Assembly: GCF_009793355.1 (NCBI RefSeq)
Contig: NZ_WTKP01000002.1
Location: 62,001-126,000, forward strand
Direction of reading: 5' to 3'
Source: Vreelandella zhuhanensis
GTDB taxonomy: Bacteria > Pseudomonadota > Gammaproteobacteria > Pseudomonadales > Halomonadaceae
DNA: 64,000 nucleotides
How positions within the stretch are numbered: the stretch's first letter is position 1; the number at the start of each line of letters is the position of its first letter. Both the position numbers and the translations under genes were made by a program. Below are positions 43,479 through 53,111 of this stretch, one piece after another. Below the pieces are notes generated by a model. It was not told where the DNA came from and did no database searches. It was given only the letters and a program-made list of their open reading frames with translations.

Positions 43479-43643
43479 CCGCTATCAACACCCTGATGCC
43501 CGACCACGAGCTCCCGGTGCGTTGACGCTGGGGCTCGCGGAAAGCTGCACGGTGACGGCTTCGGCGTCGTGGACCGTTTCGGGACGTATGGTGAGACGGG
43601 ATGGTGTCGGCATGGATCTCAACTCAGGAGCCTCACCCTACTC

Positions 43644-44120
43644 CTACTTGCCCACCAGCCAATGGGTCACGCCGAGCGCCAGCACGATAGCCGCGATGGC
43701 CAGCATCTCTTCGGCCGAGATGGTGGCAATATCCAAGATGATCACCTTACGCGCGATAGCCATCAAGGCCGTCGCGATGACCAGCCGAATGGGCAAGACA
43801 TTGGTGCCCAGGTAAAGCCGAATGTTGATGAAGATTTCCACGGCGATCAGCACCACCATGAAGGCACCGAAGATAACGAAGATGTCGGCGACTTCAAAAA
43901 GCATTACTGGCGGTGAGATGAACTTGGTGTAGAGCACATAGATGACATCCAGGACGCCCCAGATGATTACCAGCACCATCATTACCGCCAGTAGCTTGAT
44001 GGCGTAGCGAATGATGATATGCAACCGCCTGATCAGCGGATCTTCATGCTCCTTCGGCAACTCGTCATGCAACAGCCTGTGCGACTGAGATGTTTCCTTG
44101 TCGTTGCCATCGTCTTGCAT
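43644..44120 (-). CDS. PsiE-like phosphate-starvation-inducible membrane protein
   Basis: 158 residues. Hydrophilic N-terminus, then four membrane helices (IKLLAVMMVLVIIWGVLDVIY, FEVADIFVIFGAFMVVLIAVE, IRLVIATALMAIARKVIILDI, EMLAIAAIVLALGVTHWLVG). RKVIILDIATISAEEMLAIA is the PsiE signature. Function unknown; in E. coli psiE is PhoB-induced. No Pho box is visible here. GGGAGAA precedes the ATG. Confidence 0.85.
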   Translation of the reverse strand: MQDDGNDKETSQSHRLLHDELPKEHEDPLIRRLHIIIRYAIKLLAVMMVLVIIWGVLDVIYVLYTKFISPPVMLFEVADIFVIFGAFMVVLIAVEIFINIRLYLGTNVLPIRLVIATALMAIARKVIILDIATISAEEMLAIAAIVLALGVTHWLVGK

Positions 44121-44317
44121 CGATTTCTCCCGATCGGCCCCACGAAACCAGGCCTTGATTGTTCAATACGCCGACCACTGTCTCAACCGCTGTGAGTGAC
44201 CCTTTTATCGCCGATGATTGTCTAACTGCTAAGTTAGTGAGGGGTCGCCATAACGATTCTCTCGGGTAAGTTCGCCGTCAGAAAACACCCTGTCGTTCGT
44301 GAAAAGAGGACAACACA

Positions 44318-44821
44318 ATGATCGAGTCACTGGAAGATCTCGAAGCCGTTAAAAAGTCGTGTCATTCATTGGTCACGAAGAGTTCAAGACTTTCTGCCGG
44401 CGCAGCGATCATTCCAATCCCTGGTGTAGATATAGGGTCAGACGTTGCCATATTGATGCGGTTAATTCCCGAAATTAATCAAAAATTTGGTTTATCGCTT
44501 GAACAGATCGAAAGCCTCGACACCGAATCCAAGCTGTTTGTGATGACCGCCATTTCCAACACGGGCAGCAAGATGGCCGGGAAATACATCACCAAAAAGC
44601 TGATCGTGCTGCTGCTAAACAAGGCGGCAGGCAAGGTAGCGGCGAAAGGGGTTGCCAAGTTCGTTCCCTTCGTCGGCAGCGCCGTGGCAGGCGGCATCAG
44701 CTTCACCGCCATGAAGTACATGGGAAACAGCCATGTCGAAGATTGTTACGCCATTGCTTTGGCAACTCTGGAAAAGAAAAGGCTGGAATCCGTGATCGTG
44801 GTCGTACCCGAGCAAAAATAG
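44318..44821 (+). CDS. DUF697-like small membrane-associated protein
   Basis: 167 residues. RLSAGAAIIPIPGVDIGSDVAIL (near 28-50) with IPxPGxD is the mark of DUF697, usually the C-terminal part of YcjF-like GTPases; here it stands alone without a GTPase domain. Second hydrophobic hairpin around residues 105-130 (VAAKGVAKFVPFVGSAVAGG). AGAGGA 7 bases before the ATG. The DNA is less GC-rich than its neighbours. A CTAACT/AGTTAG inverted repeat (44222-44237) lies upstream. Function unknown. Confidence 0.7.
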   Translation: MIESLEDLEAVKKSCHSLVTKSSRLSAGAAIIPIPGVDIGSDVAILMRLIPEINQKFGLSLEQIESLDTESKLFVMTAISNTGSKMAGKYITKKLIVLLLNKAAGKVAAKGVAKFVPFVGSAVAGGISFTAMKYMGNSHVEDCYAIALATLEKKRLESVIVVVPEQK

Positions 44822-44975
44822 CGCTGCCAGCTCTGCCATACCGCTTACGTCATCCAATACGGTGAGCTAGGCAACAAGAGGCCTCGTAGGTGATCCCGAG
44901 ACGAATTGTTCAGTGTTTCCTTTGCAATAACTCTCGCTGCATCCTTGTTCTGGTTGAGATTGTTTAAACACGGCG

Positions 44976-46649
44976 CTACTGAGGCCGGGCTCGCTGGATA
45001 ATCGCCCCGCAGTCCAGTCCGCTTGGCAGGCAACCGTAGTTCATGCCGGGCTGTGGCTGCAGGCGCGAGGCGACGAAGGCATCCGCCACCGCACTCGGCG
45101 CATGCTGAATCAACAGGGCAGCCTGCAGTGCCAGGGCCATGCTGTCTGCCACCTGGCGGGCGCGGTACTCGAGGGTTTCGCGATCGGCAAACTGCGCCTT
45201 GAGTTGGCCGACAAAGCGGTCAAAGGCAGGCTCGCTACCGGAAGCTCGGTTCAGCTCGGCAAAGTACGCTTCCAGCACCGCCGGTTCACGGCCGATGGCG
45301 CGCAGAATATCCAGGCACTGCACGTTGCCGCTGCCCTCCCAGATGGCGTTCACCGGCGATTCACGGAAAAGCCGCGCCATGATGTGGGTCTCAATTACGC
45401 CCGTTCCGCCGATGACCTCCATCGCTTCATAAGCGTGGCTGGGCGTGCGCTTGCAGATCCAGTATTTACCCACTGGAGTGGCGATACGTGAAAGCAGCCG
45501 CTCGTGCTCATCGTGCTGGTTATCCATGGCCCTTGCCATGCGCATCATGTAGGTGGCGGCGGCTTCGCTCTCCAGTGCCAGATCCGCCAGAAGGTTCTGC
45601 ATCAGTGGCTGCTCGCTCAGCGTGGCGCCAAACGCCTTGCGCTGGCTGGCGTGATGCACCGCCTGGGCGGTGGCCTGGCGCATGCCCGCCGCCGAGCCGA
45701 TCATGCAGTCGTAGCGGGTCATGCCGACCATTTCGATGATGGTGCGCACGCCGCGCCCCGGCTCGCCTACCCGCCAGCCCAGCGCGCCGCGCAGTTCCGC
45801 CTCGCTCGAGGCATTGGCCACGTTGCCCATCTTGTCTTTGAGCTGCTGAATTTGCAGTGCATTCTTGCTGGCATCCGGGCGCCAGCGCGGCACCAGAAAG
45901 CAGGTCAGGCCCGCATCGAGTTGCGCCAGTACCAAAAAGGCGTCGCACATCGGCGCGGAGACGAACCACTTATGCCCCACCAGCTCATACGCCTTGCCAT
46001 GGCCGTCGTGGCCAATGAAATAAGCCCGGGTGGTGTTCTGGCGCACGTCCGAGCCGCCCTGCTTTTCGGTCATCGCCATGCCCAGCGTTACGCCCTGTTT
46101 CTCGCCATCGGGGCAATTGCGAGGGTCGTAGTGCTCAGCCGTGGCTTTCGCCTGCCAGTACCTAGCAAGCGCGGGCTCGTGCTGCAAGGCCGGTACTGCG
46201 GCAAAGGTCATGGTAATAGGGCAGCCGTGGGCTGCTTCCACCTGAGCTTGCAGGTAGTACTTCGCCGCCCGCGCCACCTGGGCGCCAGGGCCAGGCTCTC
46301 GCCAGGGTCGGCTGTGCAAGCCTTGCTCAATGGATGCTTTCATCAAGGCGTGATAGCTGGGATGAAAATCCACGACATCTACACGATGCCCGTAACGGTC
46401 GTGGGTGCGTAGCCGCGGTTTTTGCGCATTGGCCTGGAACCCCAGTTCGATGGTCTCGGCGCGGCCCGTCCACTCGGCAAAGCTGCAGATCTCCTCCTCC
46501 GCCCAGCCGGCCCCTTCGCGCTTCACCGCCGTCTGCAGTACCGGGTCGGCCAGGTAAGGGTTGTAGTCCTCAAGCGGGGCGGGCTGGTTCTTTACCCTGT
46601 GCGTGGCCGCGCCAAAGCGGTCCTGCATGGGTGCGGGTAACTCACTCAT
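44976..46649 (-). CDS. Acyl-CoA dehydrogenase, AidB-like
   Basis: 557 residues from ATG 46649 (GAGGAG, 8 bases). Longer than ordinary acyl-CoA dehydrogenases and with the AidB layout: unique N-domain with FAEWTGRAETIELGFQANAQ region, GMAMTEKQGGSDVRQNTTRA, RYDCMIGSAAGMRQATAQA and AYEAMEVIGGTGVIETHIMA, FRESPVNAIWEGSGNVQCLD. FAD-binding. AidB belongs to the alkylation (Ada) response in E. coli; its substrate is unsure and isovaleryl-CoA activity is weak. No ada or ogt gene nearby, so the symbol is left empty. Confidence 0.88.
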   Translation of the reverse strand: MSELPAPMQDRFGAATHRVKNQPAPLEDYNPYLADPVLQTAVKREGAGWAEEEICSFAEWTGRAETIELGFQANAQKPRLRTHDRYGHRVDVVDFHPSYHALMKASIEQGLHSRPWREPGPGAQVARAAKYYLQAQVEAAHGCPITMTFAAVPALQHEPALARYWQAKATAEHYDPRNCPDGEKQGVTLGMAMTEKQGGSDVRQNTTRAYFIGHDGHGKAYELVGHKWFVSAPMCDAFLVLAQLDAGLTCFLVPRWRPDASKNALQIQQLKDKMGNVANASSEAELRGALGWRVGEPGRGVRTIIEMVGMTRYDCMIGSAAGMRQATAQAVHHASQRKAFGATLSEQPLMQNLLADLALESEAAATYMMRMARAMDNQHDEHERLLSRIATPVGKYWICKRTPSHAYEAMEVIGGTGVIETHIMARLFRESPVNAIWEGSGNVQCLDILRAIGREPAVLEAYFAELNRASGSEPAFDRFVGQLKAQFADRETLEYRARQVADSMALALQAALLIQHAPSAVADAFVASRLQPQPGMNYGCLPSGLDCGAIIQRARPQ

Positions 46650-46835
46650 TGGTGTTCTCCTCGTGCCAGGGGCAGCCATCATCCCTTGCGCTCACGTACT
46701 CTAGAGGTCTCCCGGTAGGCCACGTAGCCTGCTTGAATCATCATCCAAAAAAAATGAATGAATAAAAATAGAAGCGACCTACTATTGAAGAATAGCGTTA
46801 CTTAATCCAACCACTCAACCCAGTGCCAGGAGGCC

Positions 46836-47357
46836 ATGGTGAGCATTCCCCAGCCCGAACTACTTCATTTTGACAGCGATGAAGCCAACGGCTACCCCAA
46901 CTCCCCGCTGCCGGTGCTGATTTACCGTCAGGTTCTCGACACCGGTAATGCCGAGGAGCGAGCCGATACATTCGAAACCATGTTCAAACGCCACGGCTGG
47001 CCACCGGCGTGGCGCTACCATCTGTATGACTTCGACCACTTTCACTCCACCGCACACGAAGCATTGGGCATCTTCCGTGGGAAGGCCCGGGCACGGCTGG
47101 GTGGGCCTAACGGCCGTGAGCTGATGCTTTACGCGGGCGACGTGCTGGTGCTTCCAGCGGGGGTTGGGCATGCCAGCCTGGAAGCAGACGATGATTTCTG
47201 CATGGTAGGCGCCTACCCACCGGAGCAATACCCCGAGATAGAGCGCGGCGACCCGGCACAGCTTGCGGCCGCACAAGCGCGGGTGGCTTCAGTGGACATA
47301 CCAGAAAACACCCCGGTAGGCGGGCCACTGACACCGCTGTGGGGACAAGCCACTTAA
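46836..47357 (+). CDS. Cupin domain protein (YjlB-like)
   Basis: 173 residues. Single cupin barrel with YHLYDFDHFHSTAHEALGIF and ELMLYAGDVLVLPAGVGHAS; metal-binding His/Glu residues are visible. YjlB-like cupins are uncharacterised. AGGAGG stands before the ATG. Divergent from the AidB-like gene, 186 bases between the starts. Confidence 0.85.
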   Translation: MVSIPQPELLHFDSDEANGYPNSPLPVLIYRQVLDTGNAEERADTFETMFKRHGWPPAWRYHLYDFDHFHSTAHEALGIFRGKARARLGGPNGRELMLYAGDVLVLPAGVGHASLEADDDFCMVGAYPPEQYPEIERGDPAQLAAAQARVASVDIPENTPVGGPLTPLWGQAT

Positions 47358-47669
47358 ATGGTCCAAGGCACTGCCGACAGTAGATTCATGGTAGAGGGAA
47401 TGGAAGAAGCCTAAAGAGCAACTCCGCCTGCGAAGGTGGGAAAGACAAGACGTTACCCCACTCAGCTGCGGTTTGGCAGCGCAATAACTCCTTTCAGACA
47501 GACGGAGTCTTGCCCCAGTGTCACAAGGCGACATAGTTGATTACCGATCGGTAATTTTTAGGGCGTTTTTAGCCCCTAAAATCGCACAGTTACCGCTCGG
47601 TAATTATCTGGTTGTAGAGCACAATATTTAAGCCTAGACTTACCGAACGGTAATCACATCCAGGCTCCC
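47358..47669 (+). promoter_or_regulatory. hipBA upstream region with three palindromic operators
   Basis: No gene in these 312 bases. Three copies of a 14-base palindrome TTACCG-N2-CGGTAA lie at 47541-47554 (AT centre), 47590-47603 (CT) and 47640-47653 (AA). Starts are 49 and 50 bases apart, so they face nearly the same side of the helix. The last ends 16 bases before hipB. TATTTA (47625-47630), between sites 2 and 3, may be the -10 box. HipB is a dimeric HTH repressor that binds palindromes, so autoregulation through these sites is the likeliest reading. Confidence 0.75.
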
Positions 47670-47933
47670 ATGACTTCCAACAACGCCTCCTCCCCCATGA
47701 CCACTACCATTCGCCAAAGCGAAGACCTTGGCAAACTGGTGCGCCAGCTACGTGCCGAGCAAGGGTTATTACAGATCGATCTGGCCGGTCTCGCCGGCAC
47801 CGGCAATCGCTTTATCGTCGATTTGGAACGGGGCAAGCCGACGCTACAGTTGCAGAAAGTGCTGGACGTGCTGGACTTGATGGGGCTTGAAGTCGTCGTG
47901 AGACGCAAGGGTGGCAACCGCCATGGCAAGTGA
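47670..47933 (+). CDS. hipB: HipB-like HTH antitoxin
   Basis: 87 residues. HTH_3/Xre-type DNA-binding domain: LGKLVRQLRAEQGLLQIDLAG, TGNRFIVDLERGKPTLQLQK, VLDVLDLMGLEVVVR. HipB binds the HipA toxin and represses the operon. AGG precedes the ATG; an in-frame ATG at 47697 is the alternative start. The stop overlaps the start of the HipA fragment by 11 bases, so translation is coupled. Three palindromes lie upstream. Confidence 0.85.
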   Translation: MTSNNASSPMTTTIRQSEDLGKLVRQLRAEQGLLQIDLAGLAGTGNRFIVDLERGKPTLQLQKVLDVLDLMGLEVVVRRKGGNRHGK

Positions 47934-48402
47934 CGATACCTTGGCTGTGTACCAAGGCGAAAGGCACGTCGGGTGGTTGTACGATACCCAGCCACTACGC
48001 TTCGAGTATGCCCCTGAGTGGTTGGAGTACTCCGAAGCGGTGAGTTTGTCCCCTTCAATGCCTCTCTCGCAGCAGGTTCACGCAGGCGATAACGTGTTGG
48101 CTTACTTTGAGAACCTTCTGCCGGAAGGTGATCTTCGCCACCACCTGGGACTTCGCCATCACACCACGACTGTTTTTGGGCTGCTGAAAGCCATTGGTGG
48201 AGATACGGCCAGCGGCTTCACCCTGCTTTCACCGGGCGAGTCACCGGCTCCGCCGCACTACCGGCCTATTCGCTGGGAGACCGTGGCGGAACACTTGCAA
48301 CAGCGGCAACGAGGCCCTTTGTTCTCGCAACAAGGCGAAGAGGCGCGTATCTCACTCGCCGGCGCTCAAAACAAATTACTGCTGATTAACAGTTCCGTGT
48401 AA
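47923..48402 (+). pseudogene. hipA: HipA N-terminal fragment, kinase core missing
   Basis: 159 residues. N-subdomain 1 of HipA is complete (VYQGERHVGWLYD, FEYAPEWLEY, LSPSMPLSQQ, FENLLPEGDLRHHLGLRHH, FGLLKAIGGDTASGFTLL) and the frame stops just after the ISLAGAQNKLLL loop, the position of the autophosphorylated Ser and ATP loop. HipA is about 430-440 residues, so the whole catalytic kinase part is absent and the next ~120 bases show no continuation. It is smaller than, and unlike in gene order to, three-gene HipBST. No toxic kinase activity is expected; a decoy or repressor-modulating role for the fragment is possible. Confidence 0.75.
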
Positions 48403-48426
48403 GACCATGTGCAACACTATAAAAAA

Positions 48427-48457
48427 ACGCAAGGAAATCAACAAGTGAATTCCTTGC
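48427..48457 (-). terminator. Intrinsic terminator for guaA
   Basis: CGCAAGGAA and TTCCTTGCG arms around a 13-base loop; leftward it is followed by a run of seven T. Placed about 65 bases beyond the guaA stop. It may also act on the hipBA transcript coming from the other side, though without a U-run in that direction. Confidence 0.85.
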
Positions 48458-48521
48458 GCGCTCAATTTATGTGCCTTTAAACCACTTAAAAATAAGTAAC
48501 TTACTTGTTAATCGTTAATCG

Positions 48522-50099
48522 CTACTCCCACTCAATCGTCGCGGGCGGCTTGCTGCTTACGTCATACGTCACCCGCGAGACACCGTTGATCTCGTTGATG
48601 ATGCGGTTGGAGACTTTCTCCAGCAGCTCATAGGGCAGGTGCGCCCAGCGGGCGGTCATGAAGTCGATGGTTTCCACGGCGCGCAGGGCGATCACCCATT
48701 CGTAGCGGCGGGCATCGCCGACCACGCCTACCGATTTCACCGGCAGGAACACCGCAAACGCTTGGCTGGTCTTGTGATACCAACCCGAGTTGTGCAGTTC
48801 TTCGATGAAGATGGCGTCGGCTTCACGCAGGATGTCGGCGTAGTCTTTCTTCACTTCGCCGAGAATCCGCACGCCCAGGCCCGGCCCCGGGAAGGGGTGG
48901 CGGTAGACCATGTCGTAAGGCAGGCCAAGTTCCACGCCCAGTTTGCGCACTTCGTCCTTGAACAGCTCGCGCAGCGGTTCGACCAGCTTGAGCTTCATGG
49001 TTTCCGGCAGGCCGCCCACGTTGTGGTGCGACTTGATCACGTGCGCCTTGCCGGTCTTGGCGGCGGCGGACTCGATCACGTCCGGGTAGATGGTGCCCTG
49101 GGCCAAAAAGGCCACGCCTTCGATCTTGCTCGACTCTTCATCGAAGATGTCGATGAAGGTGTTGCCGATGATCTTGCGCTTGGCTTCCGGGTCGTCTTCG
49201 CCTTTCAGGCGCGACAGAAACTGGTCTTCGGCATCAACGCGAATCACCTTCACGCCCATGTGCTTGGCGAAGGTTTCCATCACCTGGTCGCCTTCGTTCT
49301 TGCGCAGCAGACCGTTATCCACGAACACGCAAGTCAGCTGGTCGCCGATGGCCTTGTGCAACAGCGCCGCGACCACCGAGGAATCCACCCCGCCGGAAAG
49401 GCCCAGCAAGACGTGGCGGTCGCCGACCTGCTCGCGAACGCGGCCGATCTGGTCTTCGATGATCTGCGCCGGGGTCCAGAGGCGTTCGGCACCGCAAATG
49501 CCCAGTACGAAATGCTCGAGAATCCGCTGGCCCTGCAGGGTGTGGGTGACTTCCGGATGGAACTGCACCCCATAGAACTGCTTTTCTTCCCAGGCCATGG
49601 CGGCAATCGGGCAGCTGGGGGTGGACGCGGTCACGGTGAATTCACTGGGCACCCTGGCGACCTTGTCGCCGTGGCTCATCCACACATCCAACAGGCCCTT
49701 GCCGGTTTCGTGGTCGAGGTGGTCCTTGATGTCCTTGAACAGCGCGGTCTCGGCGTCGATGCGAATCTGGGCGTAGCCGAACTCCTGCACCTTGGAGCCT
49801 TCAACGGCGCCGCCCAGCTGCTCGGCCATGGTCTGCATGCCGTAGCAAATGCCGAACACCGGCAGGCCCATTTCGAACACGCACTGCGGCGCGCGGGGGG
49901 AGTCCAGTTCCGTGACCGACTCCGGCCCCCCGGCAAGGATGATGCCGTTGGGGTTGTAGTCGCGAATCTCGTCTTCGGTGATATCGAAGGCGCGTACTTC
50001 GGAGTAGACGCCGATCTCGCGTACCCGGCGGGCGATCAGCTGGGTGTACTGAGAGCCGAAATCCAGAATCAGAATCTTGTGGGCATGAATATCAGTCAT
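48522..50099 (-). CDS. guaA: GMP synthase (glutamine-hydrolysing)
   Basis: 525 residues, normal. N-terminal GATase with [15 protein letters not shown] (Cys85) and QFHPEVTHT (His/Glu), then the ATP pyrophosphatase domain with SGGVDSSV P-loop and the dimerisation domain ending in [11 protein letters not shown]. Converts XMP to GMP with ATP and glutamine. Second gene of the guaBA operon, 9 bases after guaB. Confidence 0.97.
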   Translation of the reverse strand: MTDIHAHKILILDFGSQYTQLIARRVREIGVYSEVRAFDITEDEIRDYNPNGIILAGGPESVTELDSPRAPQCVFEMGLPVFGICYGMQTMAEQLGGAVEGSKVQEFGYAQIRIDAETALFKDIKDHLDHETGKGLLDVWMSHGDKVARVPSEFTVTASTPSCPIAAMAWEEKQFYGVQFHPEVTHTLQGQRILEHFVLGICGAERLWTPAQIIEDQIGRVREQVGDRHVLLGLSGGVDSSVVAALLHKAIGDQLTCVFVDNGLLRKNEGDQVMETFAKHMGVKVIRVDAEDQFLSRLKGEDDPEAKRKIIGNTFIDIFDEESSKIEGVAFLAQGTIYPDVIESAAAKTGKAHVIKSHHNVGGLPETMKLKLVEPLRELFKDEVRKLGVELGLPYDMVYRHPFPGPGLGVRILGEVKKDYADILREADAIFIEELHNSGWYHKTSQAFAVFLPVKSVGVVGDARRYEWVIALRAVETIDFMTARWAHLPYELLEKVSNRIINEINGVSRVTYDVSSKPPATIEWE

Positions 50100-50108
50100 T
50101 TCGGTCTC

Positions 50109-51578
50109 TTAGCCTACCCGGTAGTTCGGGGCTTCTTTGGTGATCTGGACATCGTGCACGTGGGACTCGTTGAAGCCTGCGCCGGTGATCTGGACGAATT
50201 CCGGCTTGGTGCGCATTTCTTCAATATCGCGGCAGCCGGTGTAGCCCATGGAGGCCCGCAAGCCGCCCATCATCTGGTGAACGATGGCGCTCATCAAGCC
50301 TTTATAAGGCACGCGGCCTTCGATGCCTTCCGGCACCAGCTTTTCCGCGCCGTCGCTTTTGTCCTGGAAGTAGCGGTCGGCACTGCCCTGGCTCTGGGAC
50401 ATGGCGCCCATGGAACCCATGCCGCGGTAGGCCTTGTAGGTACGGCCTTGGTAAAGCTCGACTTCGCCAGGCGCTTCTTCGGTCCCTGCAAGCAACCCGC
50501 CGACCATCACGCAGCTGGCACCGGCGGCAATCGCCTTGGACAGATCACCGGAGAAACGCACACCGCCATCGGCAATCAGCGGAATATCATATGGCTTGAG
50601 CGCTTCGGCAACGTTGGAAACCGCGGTGATTTGCGGCACGCCGACACCCGCCACGATACGCGTGGTGCAGATCGAGCCGGGGCCGATGCCCACTTTCACA
50701 CCGTCGGCACCGGCTTCGGCCAAGGCTCTGGCGGCGGCGGCGGTGGCGATGTTGCCGCCGATCACCTGGATCTGCGGGAAGTGCTTCTTGGCCCAGCGCA
50801 CCCGGTCAATCACGCCCTGGGAATGGCCGTGAGCGGTGTCGATGATGATCGCATCCACGCCGGCTTCCGCCAGTGCCGCAATACGCTCAGCGGTTTCCGG
50901 GCCGGTGCCGACGGCGGCGCCGACCAGCAAGCGGCCGTCGCTGTCCTTGGCGGCGTTGGGGTAGGTGCGGGCTTTTTCGATATCCTGGAAGGTCACCAGG
51001 CCACGCAGATGAAAGTCATCATCCACAATCAGCATCTTTTCGATGCGATGCTCGCGCATCTTGGCCTTGCTTTCTTCGAGCTGGGTACCTTCGGCCACGG
51101 TGATCAGGCGCTCGCGGGGCGTCATGATCGCCTCGACGCTATCGCCGTGGTTGGGCTGGAAACGCATGTCGCGTTCGGTAACGATGCCCACCAACGTTTC
51201 CCCTTCGACCACCGGGAAACCGGAGAAGCCGTATTCACGGGCCATGGCCAGCAGGTCTTCAAGCTTAGCCTTGGGGCTGACGGTCACGGGGTCTTTGACG
51301 ATGACGCTTTCGTGCTTTTTGACCTTGCGAACTTCCGCGGCCTGCTGGGCGATGCTCATGTTCTTGTGGATGATGCCGATGCCGCCTTCCTGGGCCATGG
51401 CAATCGCCAGGCGCGCTTCAGTCACCGTATCCATGGCGGCGGAAACCAGCGGGATATTCAGCGAAAGGTGACGTGTCAGGCGGGTCTTGAGGCTGACATC
51501 CTTGGGCAGGATATCGGAGAAGCCGGGAACGAGTAATACATCATCGAACGTAAGCGCTTCTTGGGCCATACGTAGCAT
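50109..51578 (-). CDS. guaB: IMP dehydrogenase
   Basis: 489 residues from ATG 51578; the start was chosen because the family begins M-L-R[15 protein letters not shown], and an ATG at 51593 adds only MGVAA. Catalytic loop [11 protein letters not shown] (Cys304), two CBS domains (about 95-200), and the flap ending [13 protein letters not shown]. Oxidises IMP to XMP with NAD+, the committed step to GMP. First gene of guaBA. xseA is divergent 153 bases away. Confidence 0.96.
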   Translation of the reverse strand: MLRMAQEALTFDDVLLVPGFSDILPKDVSLKTRLTRHLSLNIPLVSAAMDTVTEARLAIAMAQEGGIGIIHKNMSIAQQAAEVRKVKKHESVIVKDPVTVSPKAKLEDLLAMAREYGFSGFPVVEGETLVGIVTERDMRFQPNHGDSVEAIMTPRERLITVAEGTQLEESKAKMREHRIEKMLIVDDDFHLRGLVTFQDIEKARTYPNAAKDSDGRLLVGAAVGTGPETAERIAALAEAGVDAIIIDTAHGHSQGVIDRVRWAKKHFPQIQVIGGNIATAAAARALAEAGADGVKVGIGPGSICTTRIVAGVGVPQITAVSNVAEALKPYDIPLIADGGVRFSGDLSKAIAAGASCVMVGGLLAGTEEAPGEVELYQGRTYKAYRGMGSMGAMSQSQGSADRYFQDKSDGAEKLVPEGIEGRVPYKGLMSAIVHQMMGGLRASMGYTGCRDIEEMRTKPEFVQITGAGFNESHVHDVQITKEAPNYRVG

Positions 51579-51730
51579 AGCGGCAACACCCATGGTTGAG
51601 CAGATGGGAAGAGGAGATACGAAGGGTTAATCCCCCATTGTAACGGCTAGAGCCCCATCCCAGCAATGTAAGGCATGGCAAGTCTTGGGCGTGATAAGCT
51701 GCGTGGCGGTTTTTCTCTCATTTTTTAATC

Positions 51731-53086
51731 ATGAAACCTTTTATGTCGTCTCCCGCTATTGAAGCCCTTTCCGTCAGTGAGTTGAATCGTCGCACCCGCC
51801 AGACCCTGGAACGCGATTTCGGTGAATTGTGGGTGGAAGGCGAGCTTTCCAATGTCTCGCGCCCCGCGTCCGGGCACATCTACTTCACCCTGAAGGACGA
51901 CCGCGCCCAGATTCGTTGTGCGCTGTTTCGCCAGCGGGCGCGCTTCGTGGGCGCGCCCATGCGCGACGGCGACCAGGTAAAACTGCGCGGGCGGGTATCA
52001 TTGTTCGAGCCACGCGGCGACTATCAGTTGCTGGTAGAGGCGGTGCAGGCGGCGGGCTTGGGGGAATTGCTGGCGGCCTATGAGCGTTTGAAGCAGCAGC
52101 TCGACGGCGAAGGGGTGTTCGCCAATGCCCGCGCCCTGCCCTTTCCGCCGCGCAAGCTGCTGATATTGAGTTCCGCCAGCGGGGCGGCGATTCGCGATGT
52201 GCTGGCGGTACTCGCGGCGCGCTGGCCGCTGGTGGACGTCACGCTGATTCCCTTGCCGGTGCAGGGCGCCGAAGCCGCCCCTGCGATGATTCGCGCCCTG
52301 GCGCTGCTCAACCGCCAGCGCCGACTAGACCCGGCGCGCGATGCCATCCTGATCACCCGCGGCGGCGGCAGCCTGGAGGATTTGTGGGCGTTCAACAACG
52401 AGCATCTGGCCCGGGCGATCTTTCATTCGCGCCTGCCGGTGATGTCTGCGGTGGGCCATGAGATCGACACCACCCTGGCGGATTTCGCCGCCGATGTGCG
52501 TGCTCCGACCCCTTCCGCCGCCGCCGAACGCCTGGTGCCGGACCAGCAAGCCCTCAAGCGCAGGCTCAAAGAACAGCAACAACGCCTGACGCAAGGCATC
52601 GCCCGGCGTCTGGAGCGCGAGAGCCAACTGCTCGACAGCCTGCGTGCCCGGCTGCGCCATCCGGGGGAGGCGTTGAACCGCCAGCGCCAGCACCTTCAAG
52701 GGCTGCAAACCCGGTTGTTGCGCGCCCAGCAGCAGACCCTGGCCCAGCAACGAGCCCGGCTGGATCAGCTTATGCGTCGGCTAGGGGGCCAGGATCTCAG
52801 GCGCCGTCATGCCCAGGCACAACAACGCCTGGAAAACGCCCGAGCACGCCTGGATCAGGCCATGGCTCGCCGCCTGTCGCAGGAGCGCCAACGCCTGGAA
52901 GGCGTGGGCCGCGAGCTCAATGCGGTAAGCCCCTTGGCGGTACTGGGGCGCGGCTATGCCATCGTGCATAACCACCAGGGTGAGGTCATTCATCGCGCCC
53001 AGGACACTCAGCCCGGCCAGGCACTCAAGCTACGCCTGGGCGAAGGCAGTTTGACGGTGGAAGTGAAACGGCGCTACAAGCGCTGA
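51731..53086 (+). CDS. xseA: Exodeoxyribonuclease VII large subunit
   Basis: 451 residues. N-terminal OB fold (LWVEGELSNVSRPASGHIYF), central catalytic domain with ILSSASGAAIRDVLAVL, ITRGGGSLEDLWAFN and MSAVGHEIDTTLADFAAD, and a long Gln/Arg-rich coiled coil (about 265-400), then GRGYAIV. Degrades single-stranded DNA in mismatch repair with XseB, whose gene is not in the window. An in-frame ATG at 51743 (MSSPA) is also possible. Confidence 0.95.
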   Translation: MKPFMSSPAIEALSVSELNRRTRQTLERDFGELWVEGELSNVSRPASGHIYFTLKDDRAQIRCALFRQRARFVGAPMRDGDQVKLRGRVSLFEPRGDYQLLVEAVQAAGLGELLAAYERLKQQLDGEGVFANARALPFPPRKLLILSSASGAAIRDVLAVLAARWPLVDVTLIPLPVQGAEAAPAMIRALALLNRQRRLDPARDAILITRGGGSLEDLWAFNNEHLARAIFHSRLPVMSAVGHEIDTTLADFAADVRAPTPSAAAERLVPDQQALKRRLKEQQQRLTQGIARRLERESQLLDSLRARLRHPGEALNRQRQHLQGLQTRLLRAQQQTLAQQRARLDQLMRRLGGQDLRRRHAQAQQRLENARARLDQAMARRLSQERQRLEGVGRELNAVSPLAVLGRGYAIVHNHQGEVIHRAQDTQPGQALKLRLGEGSLTVEVKRRYKR

Positions 53087-53111
53087 GAGAAAACGCTGCC
53101 AAACGCAGCGG

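Noticed and set aside
47923-48402. Three-gene HipBST system
   Set aside because: Only two genes are present; the fragment extends past HipS size into the ATP loop of HipA and no HipT kinase follows.
48639-51536. Very long open frame opposite guaA and guaB (about 965 codons)
   Set aside because: It is exactly antisense to two strongly conserved genes; GC-rich third positions leave this antisense frame open, and its product is His/Gly/Ala-rich with no family features.
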